64,000 nucleotides of DNA, from the NCBI GenBank assembly GCA_964418425.1, contig CAYQLT010000006.1, forward strand, positions 36,578-100,577, given 5' to 3'. Numbering within the stretch: position 1 is the first letter of the stretch; every line of letters begins with the position of its first letter. A program made the position numbers and the translations under genes. Positions 8,273 to 18,164 of the stretch are shown here, in pieces. The stretch comes from CAYQLT01 sp964418425. GTDB lineage: Bacteria; Bacillota; Limnochordia; Limnochordales; Geochordaceae. The notes beneath the pieces were generated by a model, which was given only the letters and a program-made list of their open reading frames with translations, had not been told where the DNA came from and did not search any database.

Positions 8273-9414
8273 GTTGCGTCCCCTCCGTTCCACTGCCGGG
8301 ATCTCCCTGCCGGCCGGCGGCCGTCCGCCAGCCCCGTCTGCCCAAGCTGAGCCAGAAAGCCCCTCACCAGCCGAACGGCCCCTTCCGCGTCCCGCAGGTC
8401 GCAGATGGCGGCGGGGCCGTGGATGTAACGGCACGGAACGGAGACCGTCGCGCAGGGCACACCGGAACGGGAGGTGTGGATGGGCCCCGCGTCGTTTCCC
8501 CCGGCGGTCACCCGCCGCCACTGGTACGGGATACCCTCCTGCTCGGCCGTGCGCACCAAAAGCCGCACCAGGGCCGGTGAGGCGATGGAGGTGGCATCCA
8601 TCACGCTCAAAGCGGGGCCCTCCCCCAGCCGGGTGGCCTCGGCGTGGGGTTCGCTGCCCGCGATGTCAGCGCAGGTGGTGCCCTCCAACACCAGGGCCAG
8701 ATCCGGGCCCACGTGATAGGCCGCCACCTCAGCCCCGCGGGTGCCCACCTCTTCCTGGACGGTGAACACCGCCGCCACGGTCACCGGGTAGCGGCGAGCC
8801 AGGATCTGCAGGAGCACCGCGCACCCGACCCGGTCGTCGAACGCCTTGCCCAACGCCCGGCGCTCACCCAGCATCTGAAAGCGGGTGGCGAAGACCGCGA
8901 AATCCCCCAGCTCCACCGCCTTTTCGGCCTGCTCCCGGCTGTCGGCACCGATGTCGATGACAAGCTGGGAGGCCTCCTCGGCCCGCCCCCGCTCGTCGGG
9001 TTTTTGGAGATGAAACGGCTTGACCCCGATCACACCCGGGACGCAGCGAGGGCCGATGCGGACATGCTGGCCCACCAGCACCCGGTCGTCGATCCCGCCC
9101 ACCTTGCGAAACCGCAGGGTTCCGTCGCCCTCGATGTGGGAGACCAAAAGCCCCACCTCGTCCATGTGGGCGGCCAGCATAACCACCGGGGCGCCTTCCC
9201 GGCCTGAAGCCCCCTCGGGGTAGCGCCAGGCCACCAGGTTGCCCAGCACGTCCGTCTCCAGGCGGTCCGCGAGGGGCTCGGCCCGCCGGGCGATGAGCCG
9301 GCGCACCTCGGTCTCCGCACCCGACACCCCGGCCGCCTCGGAGAGGGCCTGGAGGTCCTCCCGCAGCCGCTGTCGCTCGTCAGGTTCCAGGGGTGCCGTC
9401 GCGCCGGATCCCAC
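8269..9414 (-). CDS. M42-family metal-dependent aminopeptidase (paralogue 2)
   Basis: This 381-residue family member is the middle of three tandem copies. It shows AAHMDEVG, GKAFDDRVG, TVQEEVGTRG and IHTSRSGVPC. The second-shell metal site reads VLEGTTCAD, the Glu-type version found in many FrvX/YsdC proteins, whereas paralogue 1 has VDVTAS. An insert near PFHLQKPDERGRAEE distinguishes it from paralogue 1. The GTG at 9414 lies inside the end of the preceding gene (35-nt overlap). The difference in metal-ligand context suggests distinct substrate preference. Confidence 0.92.
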   Translation of the reverse strand: MGSGATAPLEPDERQRLREDLQALSEAAGVSGAETEVRRLIARRAEPLADRLETDVLGNLVAWRYPEGASGREGAPVVMLAAHMDEVGLLVSHIEGDGTLRFRKVGGIDDRVLVGQHVRIGPRCVPGVIGVKPFHLQKPDERGRAEEASQLVIDIGADSREQAEKAVELGDFAVFATRFQMLGERRALGKAFDDRVGCAVLLQILARRYPVTVAAVFTVQEEVGTRGAEVAAYHVGPDLALVLEGTTCADIAGSEPHAEATRLGEGPALSVMDATSIASPALVRLLVRTAEQEGIPYQWRRVTAGGNDAGPIHTSRSGVPCATVSVPCRYIHGPAAICDLRDAEGAVRLVRGFLAQLGQTGLADGRRPAGRSRQWNGGDAT

Positions 9415-10645
9415 GGGCGTTCACCCCCCAGTCCGCCAGCGCCCGTATGAAGTCCGGCTCGAGGCTGGCCACGAAGTGCGCCAGAAGCCGTCCGCAGTGC
9501 CGGATGTCGTCCAGCTGCACCACCTCCACCGGGCTGTGCATGTAGCGAAGGGGAACCGATACCAGCCCCGTGGCAACCCCCGAACGGGAGACCTGCATGG
9601 CCCACGCATCCGTACCGGAACGGCCGGGGATGATCTCCACCTGGTGAGGCACCCCATGCGCCCGGGCCACCTCCAGCAGGCGGCGGCTGATCAGGGGGTG
9701 CATGTTGGGCCCCATCGCGACGGCGGGCCCCCGGCCCAGCTCCACCAGGTCGGGTTCCTGGACCAGACGCTGGCGCGCGAAGGTGACGTCCACCGCCACC
9801 CCCACGTCCGGCACCAGACCGAACGTGCTGACCATAGCGCCCCTCAGCCCCACCTCCTCCTGCACGGTGGCCACGGCGTACACCTCTGCCCGGTAGCGCA
9901 GCAGGCGCAGGTGCCGCAGCGCCTCCCGCAGCACCGCCACCCCGACCCGGTTATCCAACGCCTTGCCCGCCATGCGGCCACCGAGGAGGGTCACCGGCCG
10001 CGCCGCGAGGGTGACCGGATCGCCCACCTGCACCCGGCTGCGCACCTCGGGCTCCTCCAGGCCGGTGTCCACGAACAGCTCGTCCCACTTGGGAAAGCGC
10101 TCCCTCTCCTCTCGGGAGAGCAGGTGGGGAGGCTTGAGCCCCACCACGCCCGCAAGCACGCCATGGGCGGTATGAACCCGCACCTCGTGCCCCAGCAGGG
10201 TCTGGACGTTCGTGCCGCCCATGGGAGCCACCCGGAGAAAGCCGCCCTTCTCGATGCGCAGGACCAGCATGCCCACCTCGTCCATGTGGGCGGCCAGCAT
10301 CACCCGGGGAGCAGGCCCGCCGGCATCTTCCCCGACGGCCGGCCCCAGCCGCGCGATGACGTTGCCGAGCCGGTCCCGGCGCAGCTGGTCGCAGTACGCC
10401 CCCAGGCCCTGCTCCACGATCCCCGCCACCTCGGTCTCGTGGCCACAGACCCCCGAGGCCGCCGACAAAGCCTCCAAAAAGGCGGCCAGCTCATCAGCCG
10501 CCCCCGAGCCGGCACCGCCTGCGCCCCCCACCGGGCCGGGCGGCGCCACCACCCCGCCGGGGCCCTCGACTTTCTCCCGGCCGAAAGTGTCCACGCCCGA
10601 GCTCGCTCCCCTCCGCTCCCTCCGGGCCGCCGCCGGGTCCCTCAC
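9380..10645 (-). CDS. M42-family metal-dependent aminopeptidase (paralogue 3, divergent)
   Basis: This is the longest (421 aa) and most divergent of the three M42 copies. It has AAHMDEVGM, GKALDNRVG (Asn after the bridging Asp instead of the usual second Asp), TVQEEVGLRG, AVDVTFA and MQVSRSGVATG, where the IHTSR of the other two copies is replaced. The last change removes the usual His ligand, so activity or metal binding may differ. The N-terminus adds ~50 Gly/Ala/Arg-rich residues. GTG 10645 overlaps the upstream stop as GTGA; an internal GTG at 10594 behind GGAGGGG is an alternative. Family assignment is firm; catalytic competence is open. Confidence 0.87.
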   Translation of the reverse strand: MRDPAAARRERRGASSGVDTFGREKVEGPGGVVAPPGPVGGAGGAGSGAADELAAFLEALSAASGVCGHETEVAGIVEQGLGAYCDQLRRDRLGNVIARLGPAVGEDAGGPAPRVMLAAHMDEVGMLVLRIEKGGFLRVAPMGGTNVQTLLGHEVRVHTAHGVLAGVVGLKPPHLLSREERERFPKWDELFVDTGLEEPEVRSRVQVGDPVTLAARPVTLLGGRMAGKALDNRVGVAVLREALRHLRLLRYRAEVYAVATVQEEVGLRGAMVSTFGLVPDVGVAVDVTFARQRLVQEPDLVELGRGPAVAMGPNMHPLISRRLLEVARAHGVPHQVEIIPGRSGTDAWAMQVSRSGVATGLVSVPLRYMHSPVEVVQLDDIRHCGRLLAHFVASLEPDFIRALADWGVNARGIRRDGTPGT

Positions 10646-11187
10646 AGCCCCAGGCGCAACCCCCAGCGGAACCGTCCCTCGCCGGGGGGCAAAAGCAACA
10701 CCTCATACTCCGCGAAGAAGATCTCGAACTGCACCCCCACGGTGGCGAAGGGAACGGCCCTGCGGGGCGGCCACTGCCCTTGCTCCAGCGCGAAGGCCGC
10801 ACCCGCCACCGCGTAGGGCGTCAGTTCGTAAAAGGGCTGGGCCGCCAGCCCCACCAGGCCGGCGTGGGCATAACCCTGAGCCGACGAGCCTGCTCCCGTC
10901 TGCCGGAAATCCGCCGAGAGAGCCAACCCGAAGCGGGGCAGCACCAAAAGCCGCAGCCCCGCTCCCAGGTTGAAGGCCTCCACCTGGATGCGAGAAGTCT
11001 CCGGGCGGCTCGCCTCGGCCGCCTGCGCCCCGTGGCCGGGCAGCGCTGCCAGAACCGCAGCCAAGGCGCCGCTCAAGAGTATCGCTGCCGGCCTCAGCTT
11101 TGCCCGAACCCTGCCCGCCGCGCCGACCCGCCCTGGGGCCGGCGCCCGCCGAGCCGGCCCAAAGCGGGTGAGGACCTGCCGCCACAA
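10642..11187 (-). CDS. Secreted beta-rich (barrel-like) protein, unknown
   Basis: This 181-residue protein has a long basic N-terminus, a signal peptide (AILLSGALAAVLAALPGHGAQA) and then alternating hydrophobic/polar strands ending in aromatic or branched residues (FNLGAGLRLLVLPRFGLALSADFRQ; FATVGVQFEIFFAEYEVLLL; final RFRWGLRLGL). That pattern is typical of small outer-membrane beta-barrels or exported beta-sandwiches. No family is recognised. The TTG at 11187 follows AAGGCGAGG; the open frame extends further upstream only inside the preceding gene. The stop overlaps the start of the third M42 gene by four bases. A similar-looking protein is encoded at 47.1-47.8 kb. Confidence 0.6.
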   Translation of the reverse strand: MWRQVLTRFGPARRAPAPGRVGAAGRVRAKLRPAAILLSGALAAVLAALPGHGAQAAEASRPETSRIQVEAFNLGAGLRLLVLPRFGLALSADFRQTGAGSSAQGYAHAGLVGLAAQPFYELTPYAVAGAAFALEQGQWPPRRAVPFATVGVQFEIFFAEYEVLLLPPGEGRFRWGLRLGL

Positions 11188-11210
11188 GGCAACAAACCTC
11201 GCCTTCAGCC

Positions 11211-12521
11211 TTAGCTTCGCCCGGCGGGGCTTTCCCCCCTGCCCCGCAAGAACTCCTGCCGCCCGCGGCGGATCTGGCAACCCATCACCGATGCCGGCGC
11301 GGGAACCTCCGGCTCCGCCCCGGCCGCCCCGGCGCCGCTCAGTCCCAGCAGCCCCCAGGGCAGCAGCCGAAGCTGCAGCGGCTCCTGCGGGTGCGGCAGC
11401 GCCACCCACAGAGGGCAGTTTTCACCGCCCGGTGGTGCCTCACTGCCGGCCTGCGAACCGGCCGGGCCCCCCTTGCCGGCCACCCTCACCTTCTCAAGCC
11501 AGCCGCCCACGGCGCCCCCGTCCCCTCGTCCCAGGGCCTCCGGGAGCATGCCTTCCGCCAGGCGCCCGGCAGGGGGTGGCTGGGCTCCCGGCTGGTCCCC
11601 TTGGCCCGCTCCGCAGCGCCAGACCGCCAGCACCCCGTGCGGATCGGCCACCACCCGGCCTGTGGCTGCCTCCCCATCCGCGGGCGTGGGCAGTACCACC
11701 AGGCTCCACCCTCGCGGCCCGTCCCCGCTGGAGGCTGTCAGCAGCCGCAGGGCCTGCGCCACGGCCGCCCACCGGCCCGGCCACAACCCCGCTCTTCCCC
11801 AGACGGCCGCCATGGTCTCCCCTACCCATGACGGCCGCCAGCACAGCCACAGGCAGGCGGCCGCGAGGGGAGCCGAGGTGGGGCCGGGATCGGATCCGTC
11901 GCCCAGTATCACCCCGTCCACGCCCGTCAGCTCCATGCCCGCCTGCAGCCAGGAAAACAGCAGGTGCCGCAAGGGGTTGGTCCACGGGGCAAGCGGATCC
12001 GCTTCCAGCCGCCCGGCCGAGAAGGTGACAGACTGGTCGAAGCTTGCGTGATAGAGCTGTACCCGGCGGTCCGGCCGGGGCCTGGCCACCACCAGCCCCT
12101 GCCCCACTCCGGCCACCGCCAGGTCGTCGGCCACCCACACCAACCCCGGGACCCAAGCTACCCGAAGCCCTTCCGGCGAAGCGCCCCAGCGCTCCACCAG
12201 CATCCGATAGGCCCTGCGCACACCCCGGTCCGGCGGGCGAAGCAAGACAGCCTTCCACTCACCGGCCGGCCCGCCCGGCTGCATCCCGCCCCAGGGCGAG
12301 GCGGGCACACCCGCCGCCTCGGCCTGCTCCCCGCCTGTCAGCCCTGCCGCTGCCAGCCCGCCGCCTGCCGGCCCGTCGGCTGCCGGCCCGCCGCCGTCCT
12401 GGGGGCCGGCTGCACCCCGACGTCCTCCGCCGGGGATCCCCGGCTCCTTTCTGCGCCGGCTCCAGGGCCATCGGAAGAACGGGCCGCGCTCCTCGCTCAC
12501 GTCGTGGCCTTGGCCTGGCAT
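11211..12521 (-). CDS. Uncharacterised 436-residue protein
   Basis: No recognised family. The first ~85 residues are low-complexity (Gly/Ala/Pro) after a short basic-aromatic start (FFRWPWSRRRK). The middle (~aa 90-290) looks folded, with hydrophobic strands such as GLRVAWVPGLVWVADDLAVAG and a segment GVDGVILGDGSDPG. The C-terminal half alternates disordered Gly/Pro linkers with GLLGLSGAG-like stretches. There is no signal peptide. ATG 12521 follows GGGGAG. It lies 23 nt upstream of the secreted beta-rich gene and 72 nt downstream of the HEAT-repeat gene, so it is probably in the same operon. The coding call rests on the strand, the Shine-Dalgarno sequence and tight packing. Confidence 0.55.
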   Translation of the reverse strand: MPGQGHDVSEERGPFFRWPWSRRRKEPGIPGGGRRGAAGPQDGGGPAADGPAGGGLAAAGLTGGEQAEAAGVPASPWGGMQPGGPAGEWKAVLLRPPDRGVRRAYRMLVERWGASPEGLRVAWVPGLVWVADDLAVAGVGQGLVVARPRPDRRVQLYHASFDQSVTFSAGRLEADPLAPWTNPLRHLLFSWLQAGMELTGVDGVILGDGSDPGPTSAPLAAACLWLCWRPSWVGETMAAVWGRAGLWPGRWAAVAQALRLLTASSGDGPRGWSLVVLPTPADGEAATGRVVADPHGVLAVWRCGAGQGDQPGAQPPPAGRLAEGMLPEALGRGDGGAVGGWLEKVRVAGKGGPAGSQAGSEAPPGGENCPLWVALPHPQEPLQLRLLPWGLLGLSGAGAAGAEPEVPAPASVMGCQIRRGRQEFLRGRGESPAGRS

Positions 12522-12593
12522 GGCCCCACTCCCCGCGGCGCTGCGCTCCCCCGACTGCCAGGCCCGCAGGGGCGGGCAGCCGGGGTCTCTCCT

Positions 12594-13286
12594 TCACCGG
12601 CCCGGCGCCGCTTCGTCCGCCCGCAAGGTCGCCCCAAGCCCCATGGCCGGTGCATCCCCCAGGCGCGCCCCGAGCCGGGCCACGTAGCCGGCCCGGGGCT
12701 CTGCCGCCCGGGCCCGCCACAAAAGCCGTGCCGCTGCGGCATTATAGCCGTTTCGGGCCAGGGCCATCAGCACTTCCGCCCCGTCCTCTGCCGGCGCTTC
12801 GTAAAACCACTCCGCCAGCGCCCGGGCACCGTCGTCTCCGCCCACACACGCCAGGGCAGGGATGGCGGCTGCCCGCACGGCGTCGCACGGGTCTTTGAGC
12901 AGCGCCGCCAGCGCCGCCACCAGCTCCTTTGGGGCTTGCTGGCCGGGCCGCCAGCGCAGCCACCATCGCTCCAGCCCCTCGGCCGCCATGGCCCGAACCG
13001 CCGGTTCACCGCCACCCAAGGCGGTGGCCAGAAGCTCGGGCACCCAGGGTTCGTTCACCTCCGCCAGGGCCAGAGCGGCCAGCGCACGCCGCACCTTCGG
13101 CCCGCACGCCAGCCACCGCTGTGCCCGGGCCCGGCTTCGCAGGCGCGCCCCCATCACCCTCAGCACCCTGGCGGAGCCGTCGGGAAGCCGCTCGTTTAGG
13201 GCCTCCTGTACGGCCGCAAATACCCGAGCGGCCTCCCGGGCGCGGCGCCGGGCAGGGTTTGCGGCTCCACCCTCTCCGCACCCCAT
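12594..13286 (-). CDS. HEAT-repeat-like protein
   Basis: This 230-residue all-helical protein has repeated units of the type VRRALAALALAEVNEPWVPELLATAL, AVRAMAAEGLERWW and AVRAAAIPALACVGGDDGARALAEWF. These match HEAT/PBS-lyase-type repeats, which usually serve as protein-binding scaffolds. ATG 13286 is preceded by AAGGGGGCGAG; the open frame continues upstream without a better signal. It is probably the first gene of the minus-strand operon running down to 6378, just after the hairpin region at 13.3 kb. There is no enzymatic motif; the partner is unknown. Confidence 0.65.
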   Translation of the reverse strand: MGCGEGGAANPARRRAREAARVFAAVQEALNERLPDGSARVLRVMGARLRSRARAQRWLACGPKVRRALAALALAEVNEPWVPELLATALGGGEPAVRAMAAEGLERWWLRWRPGQQAPKELVAALAALLKDPCDAVRAAAIPALACVGGDDGARALAEWFYEAPAEDGAEVLMALARNGYNAAAARLLWRARAAEPRAGYVARLGARLGDAPAMGLGATLRADEAAPGR

Positions 13287-13300
13287 CCACTCGCCCCCTT

Positions 13301-13349
13301 CAAGAACAGGTCGCCCAAGAACAGGTCGCCGGGGGTTGCCCGGCGACCT
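13301..13349 (-). terminator. 11-bp hairpin with adjoining 15-bp tandem repeat
   Basis: AGGTCGCCGGG (13323-13333) and CCCGGCGACCT (13339-13349) pair perfectly across a 5-nt loop, 77 nt downstream of the malic enzyme stop on the minus strand. Next to it CAAGAACAGGTCGCC occurs twice in tandem (13301-13315 and 13316-13330), so either copy of AGGTCGCC can pair with the distal arm. The stem is followed in minus-strand RNA by GUUCUUG only, a weak U-tract. It likely terminates or attenuates maeB read-through into the HEAT gene. Confidence 0.5.
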
Positions 13350-13425
13350 GGTGCGTGGGTCCGTGAAGCGGATTCGGTGCGTGGATGGGGATTCCTTCCA
13401 TCTCCCCCTCGCGGCTCGCCGCCCG

Positions 13426-15708
<2,283 letters not shown>

Positions 15709-15744
15709 TTGGCCCTCCCACCCTCCGAAAAACGTGAAAACCGG

Positions 15745-15785
15745 AAAAACGCGCCGACAGCCCCATGCCCTGCAGGGGTTTCGGC
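15745..15785 (-). terminator. Intrinsic terminator downstream of gdhA
   Basis: In minus-strand RNA, GCCGA...UCGGC and an inner CCCC...GGGG form a bulged stem around UGCAGGGCAU, followed within 3 nt by UUUUU (15745-15749) and further U-runs. It lies about 40-80 nt past the gdhA stop and just upstream of maeB. Confidence 0.65.
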
Positions 15786-15825
15786 CCGCCGAGGGGACGC
15801 TCCTTGGGGGGCCGCCGGAGCGGAA

Positions 15826-17157
15826 TCATGCCGCCTGCGAGGCGTCCGCACGAGCCCGCAGGCTCTGTGCCACCCGCTCCAACGCCAGCGCGTAAGCGGC
15901 CAGACGGAGATCGACGCGGTGGCGCAGGGACTGTTCCCAGACCTCATCCAGGGTACGGGCGAGTACCGCCTTCAGCCGCTGGTGCACCTCATCTTCTCGC
16001 CATGTCTGCTCGTTGAGGTTCTGCAGCCACTCGAAGTAGGAGACCACCACGCCGCCCGCATTGGCCACGATGTCGGGCACCACCACCACGCCCCGCTGGA
16101 CAAGCCTGCGGTGGGCGCCCAGGGTCGTCGGGCCGTTGGCACCTTCCACCACCACCCGGGCGCGTATGCGGTCCGCGTTGGCCAGGGTGATCTGGTTTTC
16201 CACCGCCGCCGGGATCAGGACGTCCACATCCAGCTCCATCAGCTCGGCGTTGGTCAGGTGCCGCACGCCCCCGGCGTTGTACGTGGCCAGAAGACCCCCG
16301 GAATCCCGCTGGTGGCGGGCCACGTCCTCCACGTCCAGGCCATCGGGTGCGAAGACCGCTCCCGACACGTCGCTGACCGCCACCACGGAAGCGCCCAGCT
16401 CCCGCAGGGTGCGCGCAGCCCACCGTCCCACGTTGCCGAACCCCTGCACCGCCACCCTGCTGCCCTCGGCCCTGCCCCCCAGGCGCTCCAGCACACGGGC
16501 CGCGACATGGGCCACCCCTCGCCCGGTGGCCTCCCGCCGCCCGGGGATGCCGCCCATATGAAGCGGCTTGCCGGTGACGATGGCCGGCACGGGGCGTCCC
16601 AGCGCTGCGCTGGCGGCCTGCACCATCCATCCCATGACCCGCTCGTCGGTGTTGAGGTCGGGAGCCGGGATGTCCACGTGGGGGCCCAGGTTGGGGAGCA
16701 TTGCCAGCGTGTAGGCTCGGGTGAGGCGCTCCCGCTCGGCCTCCGACAGCTCGGAGACGTCCACCTGGACGCCGCCCTTGGCCCCCCCGAAGGGAACGTC
16801 CACCACCGCGCACTTCCACGTCATGAGGGCTGCCAGCGCCCGCACCTCATCCAGCGCGGCGTCCGGATGGTAGCGGATGCCACCCTTGTACGGGCCACGG
16901 GCGTTGCAATGCTGAACCCGATAACCCCGCAGCACGCGCCAGCGACCGCTGTCCATCCGAAGGGGGACCGAGACGGTGATCTCCCGATCCGGGACCGACA
17001 GGCGAGCCAGCACCTCCGGCCCGACCTCCACCAGCCGGGCCGCCTCCCGAACCATGACATCGGCCAGCCCCACCAACCCGACGTCGTCGGCAGGCAGAGG
17101 CTGGCCGAACCGCTCTGCAGCACCCGCCCCGGGTGCCATCCTGGCCTGCGTGTCCAA
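15826..17157 (-). CDS. gdhA: Glu/Leu/Phe/Val dehydrogenase family, probably glutamate dehydrogenase
   Basis: This 443-residue enzyme catalyses reversible oxidative deamination of glutamate to 2-oxoglutarate. It shows the substrate-binding GPYKGGIRYHP and LMTWKCAVVDVPFGGAKGG (catalytic Lys), the metal-independent PAPDLNT segment and the dinucleotide loop VQGFGNVGRWAA. The GGIR(Y)HP/MTWK context favours glutamate over branched-chain amino acids. The best start is TTG 17157, six bases after AGGAGGG; the reading frame extends 17 codons further upstream without a signal. It probably has its own promoter (TATACT at 17218-17223) and a terminator at 15.75 kb. It neighbours maeB, consistent with amino acid catabolism. 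Confidence 0.94.
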   Translation of the reverse strand: MDTQARMAPGAGAAERFGQPLPADDVGLVGLADVMVREAARLVEVGPEVLARLSVPDREITVSVPLRMDSGRWRVLRGYRVQHCNARGPYKGGIRYHPDAALDEVRALAALMTWKCAVVDVPFGGAKGGVQVDVSELSEAERERLTRAYTLAMLPNLGPHVDIPAPDLNTDERVMGWMVQAASAALGRPVPAIVTGKPLHMGGIPGRREATGRGVAHVAARVLERLGGRAEGSRVAVQGFGNVGRWAARTLRELGASVVAVSDVSGAVFAPDGLDVEDVARHQRDSGGLLATYNAGGVRHLTNAELMELDVDVLIPAAVENQITLANADRIRARVVVEGANGPTTLGAHRRLVQRGVVVVPDIVANAGGVVVSYFEWLQNLNEQTWREDEVHQRLKAVLARTLDEVWEQSLRHRVDLRLAAYALALERVAQSLRARADASQAA

Positions 17158-17217
17158 CGGGAACCCTCCTTGCTCAGGCGCCACAGCCGCCCGATTTGGG
17201 GTGGGCACCCGCCCACA

Positions 17218-17240
17218 AGTATAGTGTACTCGGTATACAC
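17218..17240 (-). promoter_or_regulatory. Candidate gdhA promoter with overlapping inverted repeat
   Basis: On the minus strand TATACT (17223-17218) lies ~60 nt upstream of the gdhA start. Immediately upstream is GTGTATACCGAGTACAC, whose ends GTGTA/TACAC are inverted repeats with 7-nt spacing, a possible operator. The -35 region is poor (GAAGTG), which would fit an activated promoter. Confidence 0.45.
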
Positions 17241-17260
17241 CACTTCGCGCCAGGGGGGAT

Positions 17261-18109
17261 CTACGGGGCGCCCTTCCCGGCGTCCTGCGCCCACCGGCGG
17301 GCCAGCCGGATCTCGTCGGCGTACTGCTCTTCCCGTTCCACCGGCGTTTCGATGATGATGGGACGGCTCTGGAAAGCCGGTTCCCGGACGAACAGCACCA
17401 GAAGCTCCCCCATCTGCCCCTGGCCGAGCAGCGCGTGGCGGTCCACCTTTTCGGCGAAACCGGCGCGGGAGTCGTTGAGGTGGATCACCTCCACCAGCGG
17501 GAAGAAGTCCGGGCGGGTGGCTTCCGTCAAGAACCGATCCCAGTGGCCCGGCTGCATCCACCCGGCCGCAAAGGCGTGGCAGGTGTCCAGGCAGAAACGC
17601 ACCCGGTCCTTCTCCCGCACACCCTCCCGGATGGATAAGAGCTCGTCAATGCGGCGGCCAAGCTCGCTCCCCTGCCCGGCCGTGTTTTCCAGGAGCAGCC
17701 GGCAAGGCCCGGTGTACGCGGCCAGCACTTCGTCGATGGCCTCCACCATCCGGCGCATGCCGACGGCCTCCCCCTCCCCCATGTGGCGTCCGCAATGCAC
17801 CACCAGCCATGGGGTGCCGTAGGCCTCGCAGATCTCCATCTCGTTGACGATGGAGGCCACCGTGGTGGACCTCAACTCCGGGTCGCCGGTGGCCAGGTTG
17901 GTGACGTAGGCGGAGTGCGCCACGGTGACGACCCCGGCGCGGCGGGCCGACTCCGCCTCCCGGGACGCCGATTCCCGGTCCACAGGCTTGATGCGGTAGC
18001 TCCTCGGGTTCTTGGGAAAGTACTGAAACGCGTTCGCACCCAGCGCGCCGGCGTTCTCCACCGCCCTGGCGAATCCCCGGGCGGTGCTGAGGTGGCACCC
18101 GATGATCAC
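17261..18109 (-). CDS. nfo: Deoxyribonuclease IV (AP endonuclease)
   Basis: This 282-residue zinc AP endonuclease of base-excision repair incises 5' of abasic sites. Landmarks are IGCHLSTARGF at the start (His metal ligand), GANAFQYFPKNPRSY, VAHSAYVTNLA, VVHCGRHMGEG, LLLENTAGQGSELG, FCLDTCHAFAAGW, VIHLNDSRAGFAEKVDRHALLGQGQMG and the terminal IIIETPV. All three zinc-site segments are present. GTG 18109 follows GGGGAGG at six bases; the open frame extends upstream only as low-complexity. It is 55 nt downstream of the metallophosphoesterase in the same direction. Confidence 0.96.
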   Translation of the reverse strand: MIIGCHLSTARGFARAVENAGALGANAFQYFPKNPRSYRIKPVDRESASREAESARRAGVVTVAHSAYVTNLATGDPELRSTTVASIVNEMEICEAYGTPWLVVHCGRHMGEGEAVGMRRMVEAIDEVLAAYTGPCRLLLENTAGQGSELGRRIDELLSIREGVREKDRVRFCLDTCHAFAAGWMQPGHWDRFLTEATRPDFFPLVEVIHLNDSRAGFAEKVDRHALLGQGQMGELLVLFVREPAFQSRPIIIETPVEREEQYADEIRLARRWAQDAGKGAP

Positions 18110-18164
18110 GTCACGCCTCCCCCTCGCAGGTGGGCTTCCGGGCGGGGGCCGCGCGCCGCCCTGC

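Noticed and set aside
13301..13330. Start of a CRISPR array or satellite repeat
   Set aside because: Only two back-to-back 15-mers without spacers, and no cas genes.
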